Shown here: in pieces, positions 1 to 8,571 of the stretch | Numbering within the stretch: position 1 is the first letter of the stretch | How the letters are laid out: every line of letters begins with the position of its first letter | DNA from: Chloroflexota bacterium | GTDB taxonomy: Bacteria > Chloroflexota > Dormibacteria > Dormibacterales > Dormibacteraceae | Direction: 5' to 3' | Assembly: GCA_005887685.1 (NCBI GenBank) | Contig: VBHJ01000140.1 | Span: 1-36,702 of the forward strand | DNA: 36,702 nt | Notes under the pieces: model-generated | Told to the model about the DNA's origin: nothing | Database searches by the model: none | The model's input: the letters and a program-made list of their open reading frames with translations, nothing else | Translations under genes and position numbers: made by a program

Positions 1-155
1 CGCGCGATGTGATGCACCAGCGCGCGGCGCCACTGGCCGTTCTGGCCCAGCGACAGAACCTCCGCCAGGCGGTCGTATTTCCGAGGCAGATCCTCGAAGA
101 GACCCGCCGCAAACGCATTCTCCGGGCTCGCCTCCGGCGGGCCGGTTTCGTCCAT
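1..155 (-). CDS. UbiE/MenG-type SAM methyltransferase, N-terminal fragment
   Basis: This gene runs off the left edge; only about 51 residues are visible, from an ATG at 155. After an acidic, Pro-rich start the sequence reads AGLFEDLPRKYDRLAEVL and then LGQNGQWRR. That matches the start of the UbiE/MenG/COQ5 family (F-x-xIA-x-xYD-x-LN-x-LLS-x-G-x-x-x-x-WR), which methylates demethylmenaquinone or ubiquinone precursors. The SAM-binding motif lies outside the window, so a related class I methyltransferase cannot be excluded. It is the last visible gene of a minus-strand run after the aldo/keto reductase and a small hypothetical, with a 60-bp gap upstream. A TTG at 182 is an alternative, longer start. 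Confidence 0.6.
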   Translation of the reverse strand, partial: MDETGPPEASPENAFAAGLFEDLPRKYDRLAEVLSLGQNGQWRRALVHHIA

Positions 156-215
156 GCGCGACTTCAGGGTACGGGTACTCAAGCCTCGATGATGCTGACC
201 TGCCCGCGGGGTCGC

Positions 216-533
216 CTATCGGCCTCTGAGGTAATGGCCGCCCTCGTCGAGCTCTCTCAACATCGCATCCGCCTGCTTCCAGATTTCGTTCCTGAGCCTG
301 GTGAGCCGCATCTGTGCGCGAGCGTCTTCGAGCAGGATGTCGTTGATGCTGCCGGCGCCTCCGTACGCGCTCAGCAGGTGTTGCAGGGCGCGCGTCTTGC
401 CGTCCGCAATCTTCGAACGGTCAAGCTCGAGCCAGTCCGCGAACTGGCTCTCGTCCGCAGCGCGCAGCATGGCGACGCATTCGTCGATCGCCTTGAGGAG
501 CGACAGATAACGGGCTTCGAAGTCGCCGCCCAT
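216..533 (-). CDS. small hypothetical protein with a GGAGSIND motif
   Basis: A 105-residue soluble protein of mainly helical, charged composition, with no signal peptide or membrane segment. The centre carries W-L-x-L-D-R-S-K-I followed by LLSAYGGAGSINDILL. This resembles small domain-of-unknown-function proteins with a GG-x-GS-x-ND signature that recur in many bacteria; I do not recall a proven activity. It starts at ATG 533, 17 bp after the stop of the aldo/keto reductase, so the two are probably cotranscribed. The function is unknown. The reading frame is convincing because its codon use resembles its neighbours, and the overlapping plus-strand frames are low-complexity Arg/Ser-rich shadows. 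Confidence 0.65.
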   Translation of the reverse strand: MGGDFEARYLSLLKAIDECVAMLRAADESQFADWLELDRSKIADGKTRALQHLLSAYGGAGSINDILLEDARAQMRLTRLRNEIWKQADAMLRELDEGGHYLRGR

Positions 534-550
534 CTGGCGGGTTGGGGTGC

Positions 551-1408
<858 letters not shown>

Positions 1409-1449
1409 CAGCTCAAAGTACCGCAATGCAGGCGGATTGCGCGGGTGTG

Positions 1450-1482
1450 TATTGTGGGGCCTCAGTTCAATTCACGAGGAGG
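1450..1482 (+). promoter_or_regulatory. possible -10 element and strong ribosome-binding site that fixes a TTG start
   Basis: TATTGT (1450-1455) could be a -10 element. GAGGAGG (1476-1482) is a near-perfect Shine-Dalgarno sequence. The ATG at 1483 abuts it directly and is too close, whereas the in-frame TTG at 1489 lies 6 nt downstream at ideal spacing. No convincing -35 is seen. Confidence 0.5.
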
Positions 1483-1488
1483 ATGCAA

Positions 1489-1704
1489 TTGGAGTTTTTC
1501 AACCTCAAGACGAAGAAGAAAGTCGAGGTCCCCGACAGTGAGCTCAAGAAGCGGCGCAGCGTCCGCACCACCAGTGGTGGGAAGCGTCAGGAGCGATACG
1601 CGGTGATCGCCGTGGTGCACGAGGGCGGAAAGCCGCTCCAGATGTTCAAGTTCGTCAACAAGGAGACGTTCGACAGCCTGGACGTGCCCGAAGACAGGGG
1701 CTAA
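1489..1704 (+). CDS. small conserved-looking hypothetical protein
   Basis: A 71-residue basic protein beginning EFFNLKTKKKVEVPDSELKK, then RRSVRTTSGGKRQERYAVIAVV and a C-terminal helix-like segment ending in acidic residues. It has no cysteines, signal peptide or membrane segment. The TTG start at 1489 is preferred over ATG 1426 and ATG 1483 because GAGGAGG lies 6 nt upstream of it. The alternating charged/hydrophobic pattern with a central YAVIAVVHEG beta-strand pair suggests a small nucleic-acid or protein-binding domain. That is only an impression, and I do not recognise the family. It stands as a single gene or leads into the acyltransferase 23 bp downstream. Confidence 0.75.
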   Translation: MEFFNLKTKKKVEVPDSELKKRRSVRTTSGGKRQERYAVIAVVHEGGKPLQMFKFVNKETFDSLDVPEDRG

Positions 1705-1727
1705 CTCCCGCTCCGCACTCGCAGAAT

Positions 1728-2813
1728 GTGCGCGTGCGCCCGTCGGAGCTGTCGCGGAAGCTGAAGATCGGGCCAGGCGATCGGTGCCTGGTCTTCAACC
1801 CGCCTGAGGGTTACCTCGACCGTCTCGAGCCACTGCCCGAGGGTGCTTCCGCCGGCTCCGGCAACGGGGCCGGTGCGGCGGACGTGGTGCAGATGTTCGT
1901 TGCCGACCGCGCCGCCCTGCAACATGAGTTTTCGGCCGGCTACGGCGCTCTCAAGCCGGGCGGGCGGCTGTGGGTGGCCTACCCGAACGTCGGCAGCGGT
2001 GTGGCGACCGACCTCAGCCGGAATCATGGCTGGGCGGTCGTGTACGGCGCCGGTCTGACCGCGACCGACGAGATCAGCCTGGATGGGTCCTGGGAGGCGC
2101 TGCGATTCGAGCCTTCGGCGCAGGTTGAAAGGAGCCCGGTTCCGGGCGCCGACATGCTTCCGGTCGGACGAGCTGCGAGTCCCGCCTTTCGAGCGGTGCG
2201 CGCCATCGCCGGGGCGCTGTTTCGACTGCTGTTCCGTTTCGACGTGCAGGGGCGCGCAAGGATCCCCAACGGCCCATACGTCCTCATCGCCAATCACCTC
2301 GGCTGGATGGACGCGATCAGCCTGCTGCTGCTATTTCCGCCTGAACCTCGGATCCACTACCTCGCCGACCCGACTTCCATGATGCGGAACCGCCCGCTCT
2401 GGGCGCTCGTGCGCGCGGTCGGCGGCATCGTGCCTGTGGACAGGAGGCAGCGAGGCAACACCATGCTCTTTCGCCACGTCCAGCGCTGCCTCGAGAGAGG
2501 CGGAGTCGTCGCCGTTTTTCCGGAAGGCGATTTCGGTCCGAGCGAGGGGCAGCTGCTTCCATTCAAGAAGGGGTTCGCGCATTTCGCCGCCAGCGCCGGG
2601 GTTCCGGTCCTGCCTGTCGCACTGGCCGGGATGAAGGAGATCTGGGTCGGCAAACGGCTCTTCGTGCGCATCGGAGAGGAGATTTCAACGCAAGGCCGGA
2701 CAGTGGACGAGATCCATCGCCTCGGCGAGGGGGCGGTGGCCGCTCTTCTTCCCGCCTATCAGGAGCCTGCCGGACGCAAGCCGATGCGGCGCTGGCTGAC
2801 CGCCCTCTTTTAG
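1728..2813 (+). CDS. DUF3052-like domain fused to PlsC-type acyltransferase
   Basis: A 361-residue two-domain protein. Residues 1-130 resemble DUF3052: LKIGPGDRCLVFNPPEGYLDRLEPLPEG, DVVQMFVADRAAL, a GALKPGGRLWVAYP strand and a final SWEALRF. Residues 155-355 are a 1-acyl-sn-glycerol-3-phosphate acyltransferase (PlsC) domain with NHLGWMD (HX4D, His190/Asp195) and VFPEGDFGPSE (264-267 FPEG), the acyl-transfer and phosphate-binding motifs. A hydrophobic stretch around residues 157-172 probably docks it to the membrane for phosphatidic acid or another lipid acylation. GTG 1728 is the first start; GTG 1734 is possible. Its stop interlocks with that of the convergent GMC oxidoreductase in the 4 nt 2810-2813. 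The fused N-terminal domain is the unusual part. Confidence 0.85.
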   Translation: MRVRPSELSRKLKIGPGDRCLVFNPPEGYLDRLEPLPEGASAGSGNGAGAADVVQMFVADRAALQHEFSAGYGALKPGGRLWVAYPNVGSGVATDLSRNHGWAVVYGAGLTATDEISLDGSWEALRFEPSAQVERSPVPGADMLPVGRAASPAFRAVRAIAGALFRLLFRFDVQGRARIPNGPYVLIANHLGWMDAISLLLLFPPEPRIHYLADPTSMMRNRPLWALVRAVGGIVPVDRRQRGNTMLFRHVQRCLERGGVVAVFPEGDFGPSEGQLLPFKKGFAHFAASAGVPVLPVALAGMKEIWVGKRLFVRIGEEISTQGRTVDEIHRLGEGAVAALLPAYQEPAGRKPMRRWLTALF

Positions 2814-4432
2814 GTCAGCGTCACCGCCGAGGCCGCCTCCCGCGCGCGGTTCGCCGGGATGAGGCTCATGGCGCGCTCGGCCACCGCGGTGATGGTGAGC
2901 GAAGGATTGACGCCGAGGTTGACGGGAATGGCTGACCCATCGACCACGTACAGGCCCGAGTAGCCGAACACGCGGTTCCGTTCGTCGCATACGGCCAGCT
3001 CGACATCGCTGCCGATGACGGCGCCGCCCAGGATGTGCGCCGTCGATGGGATGTCGAACAGCACCTCGTTGACGGAGCTCGACGGCCATCCGCCGATTTT
3101 TCTTGCCACACGCCGCGCCATGTCATTGGCGATCGGTATGTATGACGGATTGCGTTTGTCTCCGCTCGTCGAGGGAGCCGAAGCGAGGTGCGTGCGGAAA
3201 GGCCAGAACCATCGCCGGCGCCTGACCAGGCGCAGGTCGTTGTCGGTGACCTGCATCACCAGCAGCAGGATGGTGTGCTGCGCCCAACCTCGGGGCATGA
3301 GCGACCTCAGGAAATCTCCCGGCCGGAGGAGTGAGTTGACGAGGAAGCGCAGCGGTCGCGGCATGCCTGGGCCGCCGTCCGTCAGCGGCTTGGCCAGCAG
3401 CCCGATGAAGTCCGAGCCGCGCGGGTAGCGGACGGGTTGGATGTGCGTCACATCGTCGGGATAGATGCTCGACGTGATGGCCACCCCCTCCGTGAAGTCG
3501 GCGTCTTTGCTGTACGACGTCGCTCCGACGATCGCCTCGCTGTTGGTGCGGACCTGCCGGCCAAGCGACGGCGACAGGTCGGGCAACCACTTCTCCTCCC
3601 GCGCGCGCAGCATGAGGTCGATCGTGCCCAGGACGCCGGCTGCCAGCACCACCATTGGCGCGCGCCACGTGGTTCGGCCGCGCCTGAAGAGCCGCGTGCT
3701 GCGAAAGCTGGACAGCTCGAATCCGCGATCGGCCGGCTGTTTGATGCGGTCGACCTGGGTCTCGGGATAGATGTCGACGCCCAGCTTCTCGGCCAGGTAG
3801 AGATAGTTCTTGTCCAGGGTGTTCTTCGCGTTATGGCGGCAACCCACCATGCACCCGCCGCAAAAGACACATCCCGACCGTTCGGGCCCCTCCCCGCCGA
3901 AGTAAGGATCCGGGACCGCCCTTCCAGGCTCGCCGAAGAAGACCGCCACCTCAGTCGGGTGAAAGGTCGCGCCTTTGCCAATGTCGTCGGCGCATTCCTT
4001 CAGGACTTCGTCGGCCCGCGTGAGCCGAGGGTTGGTCGTCGCGCCCAGCATGCGGCGGGCGGTCGCGTAGTGCGGAGCAAGTTCGCTCTCCCAGTCCACG
4101 CCCGCGGGCCAGTCGGGCCGCCCGAACACCTCGCGACGCGGCACCGGCAGGGTGTTGGCGTACACGAGGCTCCCACCTCCGACGCCCGCGCCCGAGCCGA
4201 CGAGCACATCGCGCAGCAGCGTCAGGCGAAGGATGCCGTGGCAGAACAACTTCGGGATCCATAGGGAGCGGCGGAGGTCCCAGTTCGTGCGCGCGAAGTC
4301 TTCGGGCCCGTATCGCCGGCCCGCCTCCAGGACAGCGACGCGATAGCCCTTCTCGGCCAGGCGCAGCGCCGCCACCGAGCCTCCGAAACCCGAACCGACG
4401 ATCAAGACGTCGTACTTGTCGATGACCGCCAC
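2810..4432 (-). CDS. GMC-family (cholesterol-oxidase-like) FAD oxidoreductase
   Basis: About 540 residues. The N-terminal Rossmann motif VLIVGSGFGGSVAALRLAE is followed by VLEAG, then GSGAGVGGGSLVYAN, which shields the flavin. Near residue 190 CVFCGGCMVGCRHNAKNTL gives four cysteines in CX2CX2CX3C, as in a known actinobacterial subgroup of GMC oxidoreductases and suggestive of an iron-sulfur site. The C-terminus has HILGGAVIGSD and VVDGSAIPVNLGVNPSLTITA, the GMC_oxred_C signature. The substrate is probably a sterol-like or other alcohol, but this is unproven. ATG 4441 is possible; I prefer GTG 4432 because TAGCAT (4440-4445 complement) lies 7 nt upstream. It diverges from the membrane protein at 4454, so any promoter for one gene falls inside the other. 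Confidence 0.88.
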   Translation of the reverse strand: MAVIDKYDVLIVGSGFGGSVAALRLAEKGYRVAVLEAGRRYGPEDFARTNWDLRRSLWIPKLFCHGILRLTLLRDVLVGSGAGVGGGSLVYANTLPVPRREVFGRPDWPAGVDWESELAPHYATARRMLGATTNPRLTRADEVLKECADDIGKGATFHPTEVAVFFGEPGRAVPDPYFGGEGPERSGCVFCGGCMVGCRHNAKNTLDKNYLYLAEKLGVDIYPETQVDRIKQPADRGFELSSFRSTRLFRRGRTTWRAPMVVLAAGVLGTIDLMLRAREEKWLPDLSPSLGRQVRTNSEAIVGATSYSKDADFTEGVAITSSIYPDDVTHIQPVRYPRGSDFIGLLAKPLTDGGPGMPRPLRFLVNSLLRPGDFLRSLMPRGWAQHTILLLVMQVTDNDLRLVRRRRWFWPFRTHLASAPSTSGDKRNPSYIPIANDMARRVARKIGGWPSSSVNEVLFDIPSTAHILGGAVIGSDVELAVCDERNRVFGYSGLYVVDGSAIPVNLGVNPSLTITAVAERAMSLIPANRAREAASAVTLT

Positions 4433-4453
4433 GGCGCGCATGCTACGGGCGGC

Positions 4454-5923
4454 GTGGCGACTGTGGAGGCAACCGCGGGCACCGAGCCTTCATCGGATCG
4501 ACCTGGTCGACTGGCGAACTGGCGTCGATGGTGGCTCGCCGGCACACGTCTCGATTGGGGGTTCGTCGTGCTGAGCGCCGGCATCGTGGGCGCCGGTTAC
4601 TACGAGTCGTACCTCACCCGCAACGACCACCCCGCGCCCAATTGGGCGGCGGTCCCGGTGCAGGTCGCCTGGCTTGCGGTCACCGCCTATGTGGCGGTTG
4701 CGGGCTTCCGGGCATGGCGCCGCGACGGCCGGCTAAGGTCGCTGATCCCGGACGGATACGGGCTCAGCGTCGCGGGCATCGCCGTCTTCCTGGCCGGCAT
4801 CTTGATCAACGGATGGTGGTCCGACGCTTTCGGCCCGGATTTCGGTGTTCCGGCGATCTTCCGGTTGCCCAACCTGCTGGAGATCACCGGCGCCGGGCTG
4901 ATCGTGGTCGGCCCGCTGCGCGCCTCGGCCGGCCGCGGCGAGCTGATGGCTGGGCCGACGGCGCTTTTCTCCGCCGTGCTCCTGCTTGCGACCGTGCTCT
5001 TTTTCACGCAGTTCGACCACCCGTACATCGACCAGTACGCGGTGCGCGGGGCCGTTCTCCTGACCGACCCGGGTAACCCGGTCGACCTCTTCAACCATCG
5101 CGAAGAGATCCTCGGCGCGCTCGGCCTGATGATGCAGACCGCCGCGGTGGTCGGCGTGATTCTCTGGACCTTGCGCCAGAATCGGTTGCCCGTCGGCAGC
5201 GTGACGGTGATGCTGACGGTCACCGCCTTCCTGGCCGCGACCCAGCTCGGCCACTACTCGATGGTGATCGTCGGGCTCATCGTCGGCGTACTGGCCGATG
5301 CCGCCCTGGCGTTGACCCGGCCGCGCGCCGACCGCGTGCTCAGCCTGCACCTGTTCGCGGTTGTCCTCGGCGCGCTGCTGAGCGGCGTTTACCTCGTCTT
5401 CATCGGTATCAATCCGGGGACATGGTGGCCGCCGGACATGACCTACGGGACGGTCTTCGCGTGCGCGATCGTCGGTGGCCTGATCAGCTACGTGCTCTTC
5501 CCAGGCGCCGACGCAACGCGGGCTGCGTCGGTCCTGTGGCCGGCTCTGTCGCAGGAATCTTCGGCTGAGGCTCCCGACGTGACGGTCGAGCGGGTGGAGC
5601 ACGCGCTCAAGGTGCTGCACAGCACCCGGGACCTCGCCGACAACCCGCTGATCGGGATGCGATGCATCGCCGCCTCGACGCCAGGCGAGCTGCGCAAGAC
5701 CATCGAGGCCGCCATCGAGCATCTCCGCGCATCGCAGTTCCAGCAGGACGCTCAGGCGGGCCAGATCCTCGACCTTTATTACGTGCGTCGCATCGGAGGC
5801 CACTACGCCGTGACGACGCGAGTGGGCCTGAGCCGCGCCGCCTATTTCAACCGCCGTTCATACGGCGTCAGGCGCCTCGTCGACCGATTGCGAGAGCTCG
5901 AGGAGTCTGCCGCACCGGCCTGA
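4454..5923 (+). CDS. multi-pass membrane protein with C-terminal helix-turn-helix-like domain
   Basis: A 489-residue protein. Residues 30-365 contain roughly nine hydrophobic helices, for example FVVLSAGIVGAGYY, LSVAGIAVFLAGILI, AVLLLATVLFF and TAAVVGVILWTL. The remainder, about 375-489, is soluble and helical. It ends LDLYYVRRIGGHYAVTTRVGLSRAAYFNRRSYGVRRLVDRL, which resembles winged or sigma-like helix-turn-helix segments where a GLSRaTYfRR helix contacts DNA. This would make it a membrane-anchored regulator, possibly sensing through its membrane half. That is inference, and a purely structural role is possible. GTG 4454 is the first start, and no ribosome-binding site is visible. I do not recognise the membrane domain. 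Confidence 0.7.
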   Translation: MATVEATAGTEPSSDRPGRLANWRRWWLAGTRLDWGFVVLSAGIVGAGYYESYLTRNDHPAPNWAAVPVQVAWLAVTAYVAVAGFRAWRRDGRLRSLIPDGYGLSVAGIAVFLAGILINGWWSDAFGPDFGVPAIFRLPNLLEITGAGLIVVGPLRASAGRGELMAGPTALFSAVLLLATVLFFTQFDHPYIDQYAVRGAVLLTDPGNPVDLFNHREEILGALGLMMQTAAVVGVILWTLRQNRLPVGSVTVMLTVTAFLAATQLGHYSMVIVGLIVGVLADAALALTRPRADRVLSLHLFAVVLGALLSGVYLVFIGINPGTWWPPDMTYGTVFACAIVGGLISYVLFPGADATRAASVLWPALSQESSAEAPDVTVERVEHALKVLHSTRDLADNPLIGMRCIAASTPGELRKTIEAAIEHLRASQFQQDAQAGQILDLYYVRRIGGHYAVTTRVGLSRAAYFNRRSYGVRRLVDRLRELEESAAPA

Positions 5924-5940
5924 CGGTGGCCGATTCACTC

Positions 5941-5992
5941 CCGAGACTGGTCTCGGATCCGTCTCCGACCTAGTCAAGACCTGGTCCGGACC
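5941..5992. repeat. short inverted repeats between genes
   Basis: CCGAGAC-TG-GTCTCGG (5941-5956) is a perfect 7-bp inverted repeat with a 2-nt spacer. GGTCCGGACC (5983-5992) is a perfect 10-bp palindrome. Both lie in the 137-bp gap before the alpha/beta hydrolase. The spacer of the first is too short for a normal hairpin loop, so an operator is more likely than a terminator. The rest of this gap holds only the ribosome-binding site near 6050. Confidence 0.35.
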
Positions 5993-6060
5993 TCAGCGCT
6001 ACAGGTCTGCCCGAACGCTCCGCCTCAGCGGCCCCACCCAGGGGCTCGAGGAGGAGCGAA

Positions 6061-6963
6061 ATGTTCAACAGGACCCGTGCCCGACACAGTTCATCCCCGC
6101 GCCGCGCTCGGCTCGCGGTCGAGCGGCTCGACGTCAAAGACCTGCAGTTCGCCGACGAGCTGCCCGAGGGGCGGATGGTCGAGCTTCCCGGACGTGGCAC
6201 CGCGTTCGTGCGGATCGCGTCCGGCCCTGCCGGTGCGCCGACCGTCCTGCTGCTCCACGGCCTGATGGCGACCGCCGACCTCAACTGGTCGCTGGCGGTC
6301 CCTGCCCTGGCCCGGCAGTTCAACGTCGTCGCGCCCGACCTTCGCGGGCACGGTCGAGGCATCGCCACCAAGCAGTTCAGCGGCGAGGAATGCGCCGAGG
6401 ACGTGGCGGCGATCGTGCGAAGCCTCGAGCTCGGACGGGTCATCGTCGTGGGTTACTCGCTCGGAGGCCTGGTCGCGCAGATCTTCGTCCGCCACCACCC
6501 CGAGATGGTCGCGGGCATCGTCCTGTGCGCCACGGCGAGCCGGTTCGACGTTCCGACCGGGAAAGGCCTGGTCCGGCTGGTCGAGCAGGCCGCCCGGCGT
6601 TTCCCGGAGCGTTTCCGCCGGGCCGCGATGCTCGCGATGCTGGCGCCAAAGTCTGCCGATTGCCCAAGGGGTCGGTGGCTGATGAGCGAGGTCCGCCGCC
6701 ACGACACGATGGCGCTGCTCGACGCGATCGCCGAGGCGGCCAAGTTCAATTCAGGTTCGTGGCTGGGTGACAGCACCTGCGCCTCGGCGGTGATCGTGAC
6801 CCAGGACGACCTGGTCGTGTCCGTCGAGGCGCAGCGGGAGCTGGCGCGCGTCCTGCGCCGCCCCTCGGTTTACGAGATTCCAGGCGACCATTTCGTGTGC
6901 ATCAAGCGGCCGCGCGAGTTCAACGAGGCGCTCGTCGCGGCGTGCGCGGGCGTGCAGGCATGA
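6061..6963 (+). CDS. alpha/beta-fold hydrolase
   Basis: A 300-residue serine hydrolase with the standard alpha/beta-hydrolase order: LLLHGLMATADLNW (oxyanion HG motif, residues 63-76), APDLRGHGRG, the nucleophile elbow GYSLGG with Ser133, then VTQDDLVVS (likely catalytic Asp) and GDHFVC (likely catalytic His). The N-terminal 25 residues are basic and not obviously a signal peptide. GAGGAGG about 8 nt before ATG 6061 is a strong ribosome-binding site. It is the first gene of a tight operon: its TGA overlaps the ATG of the DegT-like gene. The substrate is unknown; ester or lipid hydrolysis is plausible, since a GlpD-like gene once followed in the same unit. Confidence 0.88.
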   Translation: MFNRTRARHSSSPRRARLAVERLDVKDLQFADELPEGRMVELPGRGTAFVRIASGPAGAPTVLLLHGLMATADLNWSLAVPALARQFNVVAPDLRGHGRGIATKQFSGEECAEDVAAIVRSLELGRVIVVGYSLGGLVAQIFVRHHPEMVAGIVLCATASRFDVPTGKGLVRLVEQAARRFPERFRRAAMLAMLAPKSADCPRGRWLMSEVRRHDTMALLDAIAEAAKFNSGSWLGDSTCASAVIVTQDDLVVSVEAQRELARVLRRPSVYEIPGDHFVCIKRPREFNEALVAACAGVQA

Positions 6964-8267
6964 AGGGTCTGGCGGCTGATACCGAAATTGAAACGGCGCC
7001 GAGACTGACTCCGAGACCGAAACCGGCCGACGCTGGCGCCATGAAGCATCTCTACGCCCGGCACCGGCTCGACATCCGGCCGGCCGACCTCCTCCACGCG
7101 CTCTCCGCGATGCCGGCCGGCGACCAGAAGAGGGCGGCGGTCGAGGTGGAGCACGTCTGGTCGGCCGGTGGGCCCGGGCTGGCTTGCTACTCAGTGCGCA
7201 GCGGGTTTCACCTGCTGCTGAAGGCGCTCGCCCTGCCTCGTGGCAGCGAGGTCCTGTTCTCCGCGGTGACCCATCCGGACATGCCCCGCCTGGCCCTGCA
7301 CCACGGCCTGGTCCCGGTGCCGGTCGACCTCGAACCGGCCACGCTTGCGCCCCGGCCGATGCTGGTGCGTCGCGCGATCACGGATCGGACTCGAGTGTTG
7401 GTCGTGGCGCATCTCTTCGGCGGCCGGGTCGACCTGTTCGAGCTGGCTGAGATCTGCCGCACGAACGGAATCCTCCTGGTCGAGGACTGCGCGCAGGCTT
7501 TCCAGGTTCCCGACGACACAGGCGGCATCCTCGCGGACGTCTCGATGTTCAGCTTCGGCATCCTGAAGACAGCGACCGCGCTCGGCGGCGCCATGCTGAC
7601 GGTGCGCAAACCCGACCTGCTCGGACGCATGCGCTCGATCCAGCAGCGCTGGCCGGTGCAAAGGCGCGCCGCGCACCTCAAGCGCATCGTGCAAACCGCT
7701 GTCTTTGTGGCCCTGACCAGGCCGGCGCCCTACGCGATGCTGGCGCGCCTGGCGGCAGCGCTCGAGATCGATTTCGACCGATTGGTCAACTCGAGCGCGC
7801 GGGCGTTTCCCGCGGGCGCCACGGATGACCTGGTGCACAGCATCGAGCGGCAGCCGAACGCGCCTCTTTTGAAGTTCATGGAGTTTCGCTTCAAAACCTT
7901 CGACCGTGGTCGATTGCTCGCGCGCGCCGCGGCGGGTGAGGAGCTGGCGTCGATCCTGCCTGCCGGATTGCACGTTGGCGGGCTTGCGCCGGACCACACG
8001 CACTGGCTGTTTCCGATCGTGGCCGAGCGCCCGGACGAGCTGATCGAGCTGGCTCGCGCCGCGGGGTTCGATGCAGCTCGCGCGGCGAGCAGCGTCAAAG
8101 CTGTCAGCGCACCCGCTGGCCGGCCGGAACTGGAACCCGCTTGCGCGCTGTCCGTGATGTCGCGACTCGTTTTCCTGCCGGCGTATCCCGAGCTGCCTCA
8201 GGGCTCGTTGGAGACGCTCGCGTCAGCGCTGGAGGGACACGAGGTCCATGCGTACGCCACGCGCTGA
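6960..8267 (+). CDS. DegT/DnrJ/EryC1-family PLP-dependent protein
   Basis: About 435 residues with the fold of sugar-aminotransferase-like PLP enzymes: SVRSGFHLLLKAL (phosphate-binding region), VLFSAVTHPDMPRLALHHGLVPVPVDL, LLVEDCAQAF with Asp176 for the pyridine nitrogen, and SFGILKTATALGG with Lys203 as the Schiff-base lysine. Family members transaminate keto-sugars or act as carbon-carbon or oxidation enzymes; the acceptor here is unknown. ATG 6960 overlaps the hydrolase stop as ATGA, implying translational coupling. The first 27 residues are repetitive Pro/Arg/Thr, so ATG 7041 (MKHLYARHRL) may be the true start. It is coupled in turn to the GlpD remnant, overlapping it by 20 bp. Confidence 0.82.
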   Translation: MKGLAADTEIETAPRLTPRPKPADAGAMKHLYARHRLDIRPADLLHALSAMPAGDQKRAAVEVEHVWSAGGPGLACYSVRSGFHLLLKALALPRGSEVLFSAVTHPDMPRLALHHGLVPVPVDLEPATLAPRPMLVRRAITDRTRVLVVAHLFGGRVDLFELAEICRTNGILLVEDCAQAFQVPDDTGGILADVSMFSFGILKTATALGGAMLTVRKPDLLGRMRSIQQRWPVQRRAAHLKRIVQTAVFVALTRPAPYAMLARLAAALEIDFDRLVNSSARAFPAGATDDLVHSIERQPNAPLLKFMEFRFKTFDRGRLLARAAAGEELASILPAGLHVGGLAPDHTHWLFPIVAERPDELIELARAAGFDAARAASSVKAVSAPAGRPELEPACALSVMSRLVFLPAYPELPQGSLETLASALEGHEVHAYATR

Positions 8268-8571
8268 AACACTGGAGCGCTTGCGGTCGGGCCCGATCGA
8301 CCTGCTGGTGATCGGCGGAGGAATCACCGGCGCGCGCATCGCGCTGGAAGGCGCGCGACTTGGCCGGCGTGTGGCCCTCGTGGACGGAGGCGACTTCGCC
8401 GGCGGCACGTCGAAATCAGGTTGGCGAGATTGTGACGATCACGTTGCCTTTTTTGTGACCCAGGTCGACGTAACGGTGCGCCTCGACAATCTCATCCAGC
8501 GTGTAGCGGCGGTCGATCACAGACCGAAACGCGCCACTCTCGGCGAGTTCCTTCAGCACCAACAGGTCTGA
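8248..8571 (+). pseudogene. truncated glycerol-3-phosphate dehydrogenase (GlpD)-like gene
   Basis: Only the first 56 or so residues look real: LLVIGGGITGARIALEGARLGRRVALVDGGDFAGGTS is the FAD dinucleotide-binding start of GlpD-type glycerol-3-phosphate dehydrogenases, which normally run beyond 500 residues. After GGTSKS, at about 8415, the resemblance stops. The remaining frame to 8571 merely reads the antisense of the quinone oxidoreductase whose stop codon is 8416-8418. The missing parts include the substrate-binding and C-terminal domains, so a functional enzyme is not expected. The clean edge points to a deletion or rearrangement, or to an assembly join. It was the third gene of the alpha/beta hydrolase-DegT operon. 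Confidence 0.75.
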
